From assembly GCA_044375915.1 (NCBI GenBank), contig JBILLU010000011.1:1-32988 (forward strand): a stretch of DNA of 32,988 nt, read 5' to 3'. The notes under the pieces were generated by a model. The model was not told the origin of the DNA. It saw nothing but the letters and a program-made list of their open reading frames with translations, and searched no databases. Source of the stretch: JAFEBO01 sp044375915. Lineage in GTDB: Bacteria; Planctomycetota; Phycisphaerae; Phycisphaerales; UBA1924. A program made the translations under genes and the position numbers. Below, piece by piece: positions 10,611 to 17,928 of the stretch (positions are counted from its first letter, which is position 1; each line of letters opens with the position of its first letter).

Positions 10611-11133
10611 GCGACGCGACGCAGTGATCCACCCGGATCTCTTTCGCTTTCGCTTCGGCGAGCATCGCCTCGCGCTCGTCCGGCGGCGCAAGCAGGATAG
10701 TCTTGCATCCCGCGGCGGCGCCCGCCGCACAATCGCGGAGCGCATCGCCGATCATCACACTCGCGCCGAAGTCGATCTCGGGGAAATCCCGCTTCGCGTC
10801 GAGCAGCATCCCCGGCGCCGGCTTGGCCCGTGGCCCGCTGCCTGTGGGGGAGTAATAGATCGCATCGAGCCGCACGCCGAACGGCCGCAGCAGCGACGCC
10901 ATGTACGCATGGATGCGATCGACATCGGCCGCGGTGATCCGCCCGATCTCCACGCCGCGCTGGTTGCTGATGACGATCAGCCGCAGCCCAGCCCGCTGCC
11001 ACGCCGCGAGCGTCTCGCCGACGCCCGGCAGCAGCACAAAGTCCTCCTCACGCGACACCCAATCACCGACGATGCGGCGATTGATCGTGCCATCGCGGTC
11101 GAGAAAGACGGTGGAGAAGGGGCGGGAAGGCAA
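10576..11133 (-). CDS. GmhB-like HAD phosphatase (D,D-heptose 1,7-bisphosphate phosphatase family)
   Basis: HAD-superfamily phosphatase, about 185 residues. Motif I is VFLDRDGTIN (nucleophile D12, general acid D14), motif II lies in LIVISNQRGVEIGR, motif III Lys in RAKPAPGMLLDAK, and motif IV is VMIGDALRDCAAG. These match GmhB, which dephosphorylates heptose bisphosphate for LPS-core sugar synthesis, and gmhA is the next gene. The zinc-binding Cys/His loop of E. coli GmhB is missing: YYSPTGSGPRAKP replaces it. The start is unsure. TTG 11133 has GGAG about 10 nt upstream and gives normal length; GTG 11181 and an ATG at 11352 lie in repeats. The gene is convergent with, and overlaps, the GT39 gene. 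Confidence 0.78.
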   Translation of the reverse strand: MPSRPFSTVFLDRDGTINRRIVGDWVSREEDFVLLPGVGETLAAWQRAGLRLIVISNQRGVEIGRITAADVDRIHAYMASLLRPFGVRLDAIYYSPTGSGPRAKPAPGMLLDAKRDFPEIDFGASVMIGDALRDCAAGAAAGCKTILLAPPDEREAMLAEAKAKEIRVDHCVASLSDCRSLVVPG

Positions 11134-11215
11134 AGGGCCAAAGCTCCAAAGGGCCAAAGTGCCAAATGAAAACAGACGCACGCCATCTTTGGCCTTTGGG
11201 ATCGTTGGCCCTTTG
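11131..11215. repeat. CCAAAGGGCC imperfect inverted repeat
   Basis: About 28 nt at 11131-11158 (CAAAGGGCCAAAGCTCC...) is repeated in inverted, imperfect form at 11188-11215, around a 29-nt centre. It covers the 5' end of the gmhB-like gene and nearly abuts the element at 11228. Only one copy is seen in the window. Confidence 0.6.
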
Positions 11216-11227
11216 AGAACCTGCCCC

Positions 11228-11394
11228 CGCGCCTCCTCTCCCCGCTTGCGGGGAGAGGACGACTTGAGGCGGAGCCTCAAGTCAGGTGAGGGGATTTCGG
11301 GTACCTCATCGCAACAACCATCCGAACGCGAATCACCCCTCCCCGCTGCCATGCTGGTAGGGCGGGGCGGGGCGGGACGGGGCGGGGAGGCGCG
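11228..11394. mobile_element. Non-coding element with CGCGCCTCC terminal inverted repeats, copy 1
   Basis: A 167-bp element begins CGCGCCTCC (11228-11236) and ends GGAGGCGCG (11386-11394). It holds an 11-bp perfect hairpin with a TT loop (CCTCTCCCCGC, 11235-11258), a 10-bp perfect hairpin (GACTTGAGGC, 11261-11283), then a GGTGAGGGGATT segment and a G-rich right end (GGGGCGGGGCGGG-like). Two further copies share these parts and the same 9-bp ends. No coding capacity is evident, so any movement would need an enzyme supplied elsewhere. Confidence 0.75.
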
Positions 11395-11412
11395 ACACTC
11401 CGCCGCTGGCTC

Positions 11413-11418
11413 TAAACT
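11413..11418 (+). promoter_or_regulatory. TANNNT -10 box, leaderless start (gmhA)
   Basis: TAAACT ends 5 nt before the GTG at 11424, with no Shine-Dalgarno in between. Confidence 0.45.
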
Positions 11419-11423
11419 TCCCT

Positions 11424-12071
11424 GTGACTTCCAAGCCCGCTCCCACCCCTACCCACACCTTGGCCCACGACACGGACTCGATCACGCGGCTCGTGCGTGA
11501 CGATCTCCACGTCGCCGCCCGCACGCTTGAGGCGTTCCTAGGCGTCGACGCCAACGTCCGCCGCATCGCCGAAGCCTCGGCCATGATCTACGAGGCGATC
11601 CGCAGTGGAAACAAGCTCCTCGCCATCGGCAATGGCGGCTCCTGCGCCGACGCCGCCCACTTCTGCGAGGAACTCTCCGGCCGCTTCCGCGACGAACGCC
11701 CCGCGCTCCCCGCCATCGCCTGCAACGACGCCGGGCACATCACCTGCACCGCCAACGACTACGGCTACGACGCCGTCTTCTCCCGCTGGGTCGAGGCCCT
11801 GGGCCACAGCGGCGACGTGCTCATCGCGCTCTCGACCAGCGGTAACTCCGCCAACGTCATCCGCGCAATGGACGTGGCGAGCGAGCGTGGGCTCAAGACC
11901 ATCTGCCTCCTCGGCAAAGGCGGCGGCAAGCTCGCGGGCCGCGCTGATCTGGAGTGGATCGTCGCGCCCGCGGCCGGCGACACGCTGCACGCCGACCGCG
12001 TTCAAGAGATCCACATGCTCATCCTGCACAACCTGGTGCGGGCGATCGAGCTGCGGATGTTCGGGACCTGA
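11424..12071 (+). CDS. gmhA: Phosphoheptose isomerase
   Basis: 215-residue SIS-domain isomerase that converts sedoheptulose 7-phosphate to D-glycero-heptose 7-phosphate, the first step of ADP-heptose synthesis for LPS core. The match to the E. coli family is strong: GNGGSCADAAHF (69-80) with H79 and E83, RPALPAIACNDAGHITC, LSTSGNSANVIRAM, and QEIHMLILHNLVRAIE near the end with the catalytic His. The first 18 or so residues (Thr/Pro/Ala-rich) are extra relative to the usual 190-residue enzyme. GTG 11424 is the start chosen because a TAAACT box stands 5 nt before it; no upstream in-frame alternative has a ribosome site. It is divergent from the gmhB-like gene across about 290 bp of repeats. Confidence 0.93.
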   Translation: MTSKPAPTPTHTLAHDTDSITRLVRDDLHVAARTLEAFLGVDANVRRIAEASAMIYEAIRSGNKLLAIGNGGSCADAAHFCEELSGRFRDERPALPAIACNDAGHITCTANDYGYDAVFSRWVEALGHSGDVLIALSTSGNSANVIRAMDVASERGLKTICLLGKGGGKLAGRADLEWIVAPAAGDTLHADRVQEIHMLILHNLVRAIELRMFGT

Positions 12072-12085
12072 GCTTCATCATGTCC

Positions 12086-12186
12086 GGGTGCCACTGCTTG
12101 ACCTGCTCGGAGGTCAAGCAGTGCAGTGGCACACAATCGCGTCGCAGCCGCACGGGTTGACCCCGAGCGGTCAACCCGTGGCACCC
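12086..12186. repeat. Two-hairpin REP-like element, copy 2
   Basis: Begins GGGTGCCACTGC and ends GTGGCACCC, as copy 1 at 4506-4637. Hairpin one is 12092-12103 with 12112-12123 (12 bp, perfect); hairpin two is 12151-12162 with 12169-12180 (12 bp, perfect). The stem sequences differ from copy 1 while pairing is kept, so structure seems conserved over sequence. It lies between the convergent gmhA and lipoprotein genes. Confidence 0.75.
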
Positions 12187-12208
12187 AAGGCCATCGGGCG
12201 ACCGAGTG

Positions 12209-13138
12209 TCACGGCACCCGCACCAAAAAGCTCGGCCGCAGCTGCTCCGTCGGCCGGCCCTGCGCGTCCACACCCTTCTCCTTCATGCCCGCGCCGTTCA
12301 CCAGGCCGTGCGGGAACTTCTCCTGCAGTTCGCGCAGTCCCTTGCCCGCCCCGGGACGGAGGCTGAAACCGTCATCAATCTCCTGCTGGGTGAACAGGCC
12401 CACCGTCACCGTGCTGCCCGCGTTGTCGTGGTAGTAGAACGCGTCGTTCCCGTCCTTGCGGAGCGTGCGCACCGCCTCCTCCGCGGCCTTGCGGCATTCC
12501 TTCAGCTCCGCCGCGGTGGGGCGCCCGTTGGGGTTGGTATAGATATTGATCTGCAGCGTGTACTCGACGTTCCGCCCGTACCGCTGCCGCGCGTTGCGCA
12601 GGTCCCACTCGGGCATCGAGCCCTTCACCGCCGTCGCCTGGGGCGGGACCAAGTACGCCATCGCGTACGGCCTTTGCCCATCGATGTTCAGTTCCTTCAC
12701 CCGCTTCAGCAGCTGCTGGGCCTCGGGCTGCGTCGGCGACTCAAAGCTGCCGGCAACGATGACCGTCCCCTCGCCGCGGATACGAACGACGGCTTCGGGC
12801 ACGCCGCTCGAGCGCACACTGCGGAGGGCGGCCTGCGTCGCCCGCGCGTCGGGCTCGGTCTTGAGTGTCAGCAGCAGCACCGACCAGGTCCCCGCCTCGG
12901 CCTCGGTCGCATCGCCCGCCTCGTCGACGCTCGCGACCGGTGCGTTGCGATCCGGGAAGAGCTCTTTGCCTTGATCGCGCAGTGATGGATCCACCTCCGG
13001 ATCACGCGGCTTGGACGCACAGCCCAAAAGACTGCACGCCGCCGCGATGCCGACCAAGCACACGCCCATTCTGATGCCCGATGCACGACGCCCAACGCCC
13101 TGTACCACGACGCCGACATGTTCGCATTTTGATCGCAT
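12209..13138 (-). CDS. Lipoprotein with SPOR-like domain (function unknown)
   Basis: About 309 residues. A hydrophobic signal (MGVCLVGIAAACSLLGC) ends in the lipobox LLGC, C40 from ATG 13138, so it is a predicted lipoprotein. The segment starting WSVLLLTLKTEPDARATQAA and running through VVRIRGEGTVIVAGSF and PEAQQLLKRVKEL has the beta-alpha-beta rhythm of a SPOR (peptidoglycan-binding) domain; this is inference. A second similar segment starts near VEYTLQINIYTNPNG. The start is unsure: ATG 13138 overlaps a TAAAAT box (complement of 13137-13142), and ATG 13069 would leave a signal without a basic N-region. I do not recognise a named family. Confidence 0.7.
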   Translation of the reverse strand: MRSKCEHVGVVVQGVGRRASGIRMGVCLVGIAAACSLLGCASKPRDPEVDPSLRDQGKELFPDRNAPVASVDEAGDATEAEAGTWSVLLLTLKTEPDARATQAALRSVRSSGVPEAVVRIRGEGTVIVAGSFESPTQPEAQQLLKRVKELNIDGQRPYAMAYLVPPQATAVKGSMPEWDLRNARQRYGRNVEYTLQINIYTNPNGRPTAAELKECRKAAEEAVRTLRKDGNDAFYYHDNAGSTVTVGLFTQQEIDDGFSLRPGAGKGLRELQEKFPHGLVNGAGMKEKGVDAQGRPTEQLRPSFLVRVP

Positions 13139-13546
13139 TTTAGTTACTCGGAAAATGATCGGATGCCATTTGGTATGAAGAGGCAAGATCGGCGCGACCC
13201 GACCCGGTTTTTTTTCGCGCATCCCGGTACCCGACCGGGTTCAAAGCCATTTGGAGCAGACACTTGCAGTCACTTGACCCGAACATCCAAGATTGAAGTT
13301 CTTGGCGATTGGCCGTCGATACATTCGGCAACTCGTCCTGTTCTCGGCCCGCGCCACACGCTCGGACCCGAACAGGCGAGTGCTCCGCCGGCGCATCGGG
13401 TCGGCGTGGGGCAGGGTCGCGAGCGGTCCGCGATGTGCGGACACCCGGTGGGAGACCGGGTCGTGCTCGATCGATCTTCACAACCTTGGTGGAGGTTGTG
13501 CCCCTCGCAGAGCTGATCCGTTGCGACGGCCACAAGGAGTTCGACA
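13139..13546. other. Intergenic region with two leader hairpins upstream of the FlgM-like gene
   Basis: No convincing gene is seen in these 408 bp between the divergent lipoprotein and FlgM-like genes. Two perfect small hairpins lie in tandem shortly before the FlgM-like start: 13443-13461 (ACCCGGT / ACCGGGT, 5-nt loop) and 13479-13500 (CACAACCT / AGGTTGTG, 6-nt loop). They may structure the leader. A TTGACC at 13274-13279 has no convincing -10 partner. Confidence 0.4.
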
Positions 13547-13906
13547 TTGGACGCGAATTCTTCGGTTGGTGGTGTGGGTGGGGGGAACGCGGGTATCGGT
13601 GCTGCGGCTGCGGCCAACAAGGCCCAAGCCGCCGCCGCCGTGGGACGGTACGCGGGCACCGCAGGACCCCGTGGGCGTGAGGTGAGCGCCCCGATCCAGC
13701 GTGCCGGCGATCAGGTCGATTTCTCGACCGTCAGCCGTGCCGCGGCTCCGTTCCTCGAGAAACTCAAAAAGGGCCCGCCCATCCGCGAAGCGGTCGTGGC
13801 GCAGGTTCGCAAAGAGATCGCCGAGGGTTCCTACGACACGCCTGAGAAGATGGAAGAAGCCCTCGACGGGCTCATCGAACACGCGACGGAGAAGGACCCC
13901 TTCTGA
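13547..13906 (+). CDS. FlgM-like anti-sigma-28 factor
   Basis: 119 residues. The C-terminal half (DQVDFSTVSRAAAPFLEKL, then REAVVAQVRKEIAEGSY and the EKMEEALDGLIEH helix) follows the FlgM pattern, in which two helices bind and inhibit the flagellar sigma factor FliA. The N-terminal half is Gly/Ala-rich and probably disordered, as in known FlgM. The start is TTG 13547, supported by AAGGAG at 13534-13539, 7 nt upstream. No other flagellar gene is in the window, so it is an orphan here. A strong terminator follows at 13978. It could instead be a regulator of another sigma factor built on the same helices. Confidence 0.72.
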   Translation: MDANSSVGGVGGGNAGIGAAAAANKAQAAAAVGRYAGTAGPRGREVSAPIQRAGDQVDFSTVSRAAAPFLEKLKKGPPIREAVVAQVRKEIAEGSYDTPEKMEEALDGLIEHATEKDPF

Positions 13907-13977
13907 TTGCCCCGCTGCGGTGCGTTCGACCCGATCTGACTCTGTTCGGACCCAACGAATGCCATGAGAGAGAGCCG

Positions 13978-14013
13978 CACCCGGCGTCGAAAGACGCCGG
14001 GTGTTTGGTTTTT
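13978..14013 (+). terminator. Intrinsic terminator after the FlgM-like gene
   Basis: A perfect 11-bp GC-rich stem (CACCCGGCGTC, 13978-13988, with 13993-14003) closed by a GAAA tetraloop is followed by TTTGGTTTTT (14004-14013). It should stop plus-strand transcription before the convergent GT2 gene. The opposite strand has no T-run. Confidence 0.9.
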
Positions 14014-14040
14014 GCCCTTCGCCCCCCCACCCACCCGCTT

Positions 14041-14913
14041 CTACCGCTTCGCCGCCCGAAGCGCCCGCGTCTTGGCCGCGATCCGCTGCTCGTACCAGTA
14101 GAGCAGGTTCGCATACGCGATCCCCGCCTGACCGTCCAGGATCGCGCCCTTCAGCAGCACCGTGTGCAGCCAGCGCAGCGGCGCCCGCCCCGGCAGGCTC
14201 GCCGCCAGTGCCTTCAGCGCCCGCCGACGCTGAATCGCATCCGCCGCGAAGACCGCCGCGACCGACGCCCGCTCGCCGCGGCTCTCGGCCTCGACGATCT
14301 GCCGCGCCTCCTGCTCGCTGTACTTCTCGTGCCGACGCCGCCAGTCGTCGAGGCCCTTTGAGAAGTTGTAATGCACATAAGGCGAGCGCAGCGTCCCCAG
14401 CGTGCCCGCAGTCTCTTCGCGCTGTCCATGCCCATGGTCGCCGAACCGCATGCGGCCCTTGTGGAACAGCCGCATCTGATACGCCGGATAGCCGCTGGAT
14501 CGCTTGATCCACGTGCCGTTCAGGATCGTCTGGTTCGCAACGTAGTACCCCGCGTGCGGCGGATTGCTCCGCAGAATCTCGTCGATCTCACGTACCAGTT
14601 CCGGCGTGAAACGCTCATCGGCGTCGAGGTGGAAGACCCAGTCGTGCTTCAGCGGGATGTGGTCGATCGCCCAGTTGCGCTGCTTGCCGAAGGACTCGAA
14701 GCGGTTCACGTGCACCGACGCGCCCGCCGCCTTGGCCAGGTCCACCGTCCGGTCGCTCGAGACCGAATCGAGCACATGCACATCGTCGCACCACGAGCAG
14801 CTCGCGATCGCGGCCTCGATGTTGATCTCTTCGTCGAGCGTCAAGATCACCACCGAGACCGGCGGCCTGGGTCCTTGGTACGTGCGGGTGATCTCAGCGA
14901 GCGGCTTGGGCAT
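14041..14913 (-). CDS. GT2 glycosyltransferase (WaaE/KdtX-like)
   Basis: About 290 residues, GT-A fold, inverting family 2. VSVVILTLDEEINIEAAIAS begins the nucleotide-binding domain, SVSSDRTVDLAKAAGA is the family signature for donor binding, and D97-A-D99 in FHLDADER is the metal-binding DxD. The C-terminal half (YQMRLFHKGRMRF, then KGLDDWRRRHEKYSEQEA) is typical of LPS core-type transferases related to WaaE, which add sugars to lipid A core; acceptor here is unknown. ATG 14913 is used; TTG 14925 would add four residues, and neither has a clear ribosome site. It is divergent from the GT4 gene across repeat element B. Confidence 0.85.
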   Translation of the reverse strand: MPKPLAEITRTYQGPRPPVSVVILTLDEEINIEAAIASCSWCDDVHVLDSVSSDRTVDLAKAAGASVHVNRFESFGKQRNWAIDHIPLKHDWVFHLDADERFTPELVREIDEILRSNPPHAGYYVANQTILNGTWIKRSSGYPAYQMRLFHKGRMRFGDHGHGQREETAGTLGTLRSPYVHYNFSKGLDDWRRRHEKYSEQEARQIVEAESRGERASVAAVFAADAIQRRRALKALAASLPGRAPLRWLHTVLLKGAILDGQAGIAYANLLYWYEQRIAAKTRALRAAKR

Positions 14914-14930
14914 GGCTTGAGACAAGGAGT

Positions 14931-15087
14931 TTCACCGCGGAGGACGCAGAGGACGCGGAGAGAGATGGATTCTCCAGAAGAAGGACAGAAGAAGCGCGCT
15001 CCAGCGGGTCAGTCAGATCGTCCCTGTTCGACGCCCCCGCCCAACTCTTCGCCTCTTCTCTGCGCTCTCGGCGTCCTCCGCGGTGAA
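14931..15087. repeat. CACCACGGAG-type inverted-repeat element, copy B
   Basis: TTCACCGCGGAGGACGC (14931-14947) is repeated exactly inverted at 15071-15087, and the similarity continues imperfectly inward for about 15 bp more. It sits between the divergent GT2 and GT4 genes. Confidence 0.75.
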
Positions 15088-15352
15088 ATGCCTTCTCCTT
15101 CCGGCGTCTGAGAACCGCCCCCCGCCGCCTTCCCGGCAAGAAATGCAGGGCAGACAGACATCGGTTCAACGTGGTCCGTCGGACGACTCAAGGGTGGCCT
15201 CAAACACCCGTCAGGAGCGCGATATCCGATCAAGGCAGGGCGACATCCTTACGATACAAGAACGGCGCGGCGTTCTCTTGGCCGACGGTTTCGCCGCGCC
15301 CGCGTCTGGATCGTCGCTCGGAACCTCTCTGGGAGACGCTCTGGGGGCAACA
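15088..15352. other. Presumed leader of the GT4 gene
   Basis: This stretch is open in the GT4 frame, but the translation is low-complexity and unlike the enzyme family, and it starts inside repeat B. A TACGAT box at 15250-15255, identical to the -10 boxes of two other genes here, would give a leader of about 90 nt. Nothing else is recognisable. Confidence 0.35.
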
Positions 15353-16723
15353 ATGCCCGCCCCGCCGTCCTCTGGCGGGGTCCGAGAACCGGCCGTGCCG
15401 CTCTCGCGTTGGATACGACACTGGTTCCCCGCCCTCATGCCCTCACGCCACTCCGACAAGCCCCGCATCGCGATCCTGAACCAGTTCTACGTTCCGGACG
15501 TGGCGTCGACGGGTCACTTGCTGCACGAGCTGGCGACCGACCTGGTCCGCCGCGGCTTCTTTGTGCAGGTGGACACCTGCCGCCCGTGCTACGGCCCGCG
15601 TGAGACCTGGCAGCCGGTGGAACTCCGCGAGTGGCGCGATGGCGTGTACGTCCGCCGCCTGATCACCACCCGCTTCAGCAAGGACATCCTGCCGGGGCGC
15701 TTGCTCAACTTCCTGACCTTCATGGTGCCGGCGACGATCCGGATGATGCTGCTCAGCCGCAGCGACACCGTGCACCTGTACACCACCAATCCGCCGTTCC
15801 TGGGCATCATCGGCGCGTTCGTGAGCTTCTTCCGTCGCCACCGCTACGTGAAGCTCCTGCACGACGCGTACCCCGAGATGGCGGTGTGGGTGGGCACGAT
15901 CAAGAAGGGCGGCCTGATCGATCGGATCTGGCACGCGGGCAACAAGCTGATCTATCGCCGCGCCGAGCACACCATCGTGCTGTGCGAGAGCGCGAAGAAG
16001 CTGGTTTGCGAGAACTACGGCCTCGACCCCAATCGCGTGCACGTCATCTACAACTGGGCCGACGCCAACGAACTCCGCCCCAAGCCCAAGAGCGAGAGCA
16101 CCTTCGCCAAAGAGCACGGCCTGATCGATCCGTTCACGGTGCTCTACTCGGGCAACCTGGGCCTGTACTACGACTTCGAGACTCTGCTGGGTGCCGCGGA
16201 GCTCCTTCAGAACGAGAACTTCCGCCTCGTGCTCGTCGGTGCTGGCGGCCGCAAGTCGTGGATCGAAGAGCAGATCAAGAAGCGCGGCCTGAAGAACACG
16301 CTGCTGCTCCCCTACCAGCCCTTCGAGAAGCTCCCCGACTCGCTCACCGCCTGTGACGCCTCGTTCGTGACGATCGCCAAGGGCATCGAGGGCATCAGCT
16401 TCCCGAGCAAGCTGTACTCATCGCTCGCCGTCGGCCGCCCGATCATCGCCATCAGCGAGGAGCGGAGCGAGCTGAAGGACATGGTGGACACGCACGATGT
16501 CGGCCGCTGGTTCAAGGTCGGCGATTCGCAGGGCCTCGCCGAAGGTCTGCGGCACATGATGGCCGACCGGGCCAAGACCGATCAGCAAGGACGCAACGCC
16601 CGGGCCCTCTTCGAGCGCGAGTTCACGCTCGAAGCCGCGGGCGAGAAGTACGCCAAGGTCCTGCAGGCGGCGTTCCCGCCCGGGTCGCCGGCGCCAAAGC
16701 CCTCGGGCTACGTCGCGACCTGA
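15353..16723 (+). CDS. GT4-family glycosyltransferase (WcaI-like)
   Basis: About 456 residues, GT-B fold, retaining. The N-terminal Rossmann domain starts at PRIAILNQFYVPDVASTGHL, the pattern of WcaI-type exopolysaccharide transferases. The C-terminal donor domain has VLYSGNLGLYYDFETLL, FRLVLVGAGG, and the E-x7-E-like region FVTIAKGIEGISFPSKLYSS followed by GRPIIA. It is predicted to act at the cytoplasmic face on surface polysaccharide or LPS. ATG 15353 is preceded by GGGGG at 15343-15347; ATG 15437 is an alternative that begins six codons before the conserved region. The frame is open back to 15083, but that part overlaps repeat B. Confidence 0.87.
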   Translation: MPAPPSSGGVREPAVPLSRWIRHWFPALMPSRHSDKPRIAILNQFYVPDVASTGHLLHELATDLVRRGFFVQVDTCRPCYGPRETWQPVELREWRDGVYVRRLITTRFSKDILPGRLLNFLTFMVPATIRMMLLSRSDTVHLYTTNPPFLGIIGAFVSFFRRHRYVKLLHDAYPEMAVWVGTIKKGGLIDRIWHAGNKLIYRRAEHTIVLCESAKKLVCENYGLDPNRVHVIYNWADANELRPKPKSESTFAKEHGLIDPFTVLYSGNLGLYYDFETLLGAAELLQNENFRLVLVGAGGRKSWIEEQIKKRGLKNTLLLPYQPFEKLPDSLTACDASFVTIAKGIEGISFPSKLYSSLAVGRPIIAISEERSELKDMVDTHDVGRWFKVGDSQGLAEGLRHMMADRAKTDQQGRNARALFEREFTLEAAGEKYAKVLQAAFPPGSPAPKPSGYVAT

Positions 16724-16759
16724 TGCGGCCCGATCCGCCGGGGCCCGATCGGGCCGCGT

Positions 16760-16765
16760 TAGACT
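16760..16765 (+). promoter_or_regulatory. TANNNT -10 box, leaderless start (VOC gene)
   Basis: TAGACT ends 6 nt before ATG 16772; no Shine-Dalgarno. Confidence 0.45.
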
Positions 16766-16771
16766 CGGTCC

Positions 16772-17161
16772 ATGCACATCGCACAGTTCGTGATCACCGT
16801 CCGCGACTACGACGAGGCGATCCGCTTCTACACCGACACGCTCGGGTTCGAGCTACTCGAAGACACGCCGCGGGGCGAGGGCAAACGCTGGGTGCGGCTG
16901 CGCCCTCCGGGCGCCGACGGCCGGGGCTGCGACATCCTCCTCGCCCGCGCCGCCAACGAGCGCCAGGTCGCCAGCGTCGGCAACCAGACCGGCGGCCGCG
17001 TCTTCGTCTTCCTGCACACCGAGGACTTCGAATCCACCTACCAGCGACTCCGCAGCAAGAACGTCAAGTTCCTCGAAGAGCCCCGCTCGGAGGACTACGG
17101 CCGGGTCGTCGTCTTTGAGGACCTCTACGGCAACAAGTTCGACCTCATCGGCCGGAAGTGA
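16772..17161 (+). CDS. VOC-superfamily (glyoxalase-like) protein
   Basis: 129 residues, one vicinal-oxygen-chelate module pair. MHIAQFVITVRDYDEAIRFY with TDTLGFELLED is the standard first half, and FVFLHTEDFESTYQRL with FEDLYGNKFDLI is the second. Possible metal ligands are H2, H91 or nearby (FLHTEDF) and the E/D of FEDLYGNKFD. Members include glyoxalases, isomerases and antibiotic-binding proteins; the substrate cannot be told from sequence. ATG 16772 is the only sensible start and has a TAGACT box 6 nt upstream. It stands alone between the GT4 gene and the TolQ-like gene, on the same strand as both. Confidence 0.85.
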   Translation: MHIAQFVITVRDYDEAIRFYTDTLGFELLEDTPRGEGKRWVRLRPPGADGRGCDILLARAANERQVASVGNQTGGRVFVFLHTEDFESTYQRLRSKNVKFLEEPRSEDYGRVVVFEDLYGNKFDLIGRK

Positions 17162-17193
17162 TCGGCGGGTGCCGACGTCGTCCGCGACTCCCA

Positions 17194-17199
17194 TACCAT
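17194..17199 (+). promoter_or_regulatory. TANNNT -10 box, leaderless start (tolQ-like gene)
   Basis: TACCAT ends 6 nt before ATG 17206; no Shine-Dalgarno. Confidence 0.45.
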
Positions 17200-17205
17200 C
17201 GCCCG

Positions 17206-17925
17206 ATGATGTGCATCTCCACCCTCGCTGCAGGCTCGCCCCCGGCCAACGCCGGTCTCTGGGGCCTGTTCACCCAGTCGTTCGACGTCTTTACCGTGCT
17301 GCTCCTGGTCGGCTCGCTGGTGGCGGTGACGATCATCGTCCGCTGCATGCTCGACGTGCGCGAGAGCCGCATCCTGCCCGAGGTGAGCGTGAACCGACTC
17401 ACCGATCTCGCCCGCGCCGGTCGCGAGGAAGACCTCCGCGCCTTCGTCCGCACCGACGAGAGCTTCCCGTCTCGCGTGCTGCGCGAAGTGCTGGCCGCGG
17501 GCCGCAGGGACCGCGAATCGATCCGCGAGACCGCCGAAATCGCCGCCAGCGATGAGTGCTCGCGCTGGTTCCGGGCGATCGAGCCGCTGAACATCATCGG
17601 CAACCTCGGACCGCTCATCGGCCTCGCCGGCACCGTCTGGGGCATGATCATCGCCTTCACCTCGCTGGGCGAATCCGGTGGCCAGGCCGGCCCCACCGAC
17701 CTCTCGCTGGGCATCAGCAAGGCCCTCTTCCACACGCTGCTAGGCCTCACGCTCGCCATCCCCTGCCTGCTCGTCTTCGGGTTCTACCGCTCCATCGTCG
17801 ATCGCATCTGCACCCGCGCGATGGTTGTCTGCACGCAGCTCGTCGATCTGCTCCCCGCCGACGGCACACGAGGCCCCAGCGAGGCCGAGCTCAAGCCCTC
17901 GACACGCGAGAAGGCTCACGCCTAG
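17206..17925 (+). CDS. MotA/TolQ/ExbB-family proton-channel protein
   Basis: 239-residue inner-membrane protein with three expected helices, about residues 24-46, 130-152 and 175-197. The conserved core is IIGNLGPLIGLAGTVWGMIIAF, read as residues 130-142 and 143-151, followed by GISKALFHTLLGLTLAIP. A cytoplasmic loop of about 80 charged residues lies between helices 1 and 2. With ExbD partners it forms a proton-driven motor that energises outer-membrane or envelope processes. ATG 17206 is followed by a second ATG; the TACCAT box 6 nt upstream favours the first. It leads a three-gene operon with two ExbD genes, 3 nt from the first. Which transport system it serves is not shown. Confidence 0.9.
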   Translation: MMCISTLAAGSPPANAGLWGLFTQSFDVFTVLLLVGSLVAVTIIVRCMLDVRESRILPEVSVNRLTDLARAGREEDLRAFVRTDESFPSRVLREVLAAGRRDRESIRETAEIAASDECSRWFRAIEPLNIIGNLGPLIGLAGTVWGMIIAFTSLGESGGQAGPTDLSLGISKALFHTLLGLTLAIPCLLVFGFYRSIVDRICTRAMVVCTQLVDLLPADGTRGPSEAELKPSTREKAHA

Positions 17926-17928
17926 GCC

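Noticed and set aside
13309..13680. Overlapping plus-strand frames across the FlgM-like leader
   Set aside because: Arg/Ser/Gly-rich translations with no motif; the FlgM-like frame has a good ribosome site and family match.
15083..15352. N-terminal extension of the GT4 glycosyltransferase
   Set aside because: It starts inside repeat B and its translation does not resemble the family; ATG 15353 or 15437 fits better.
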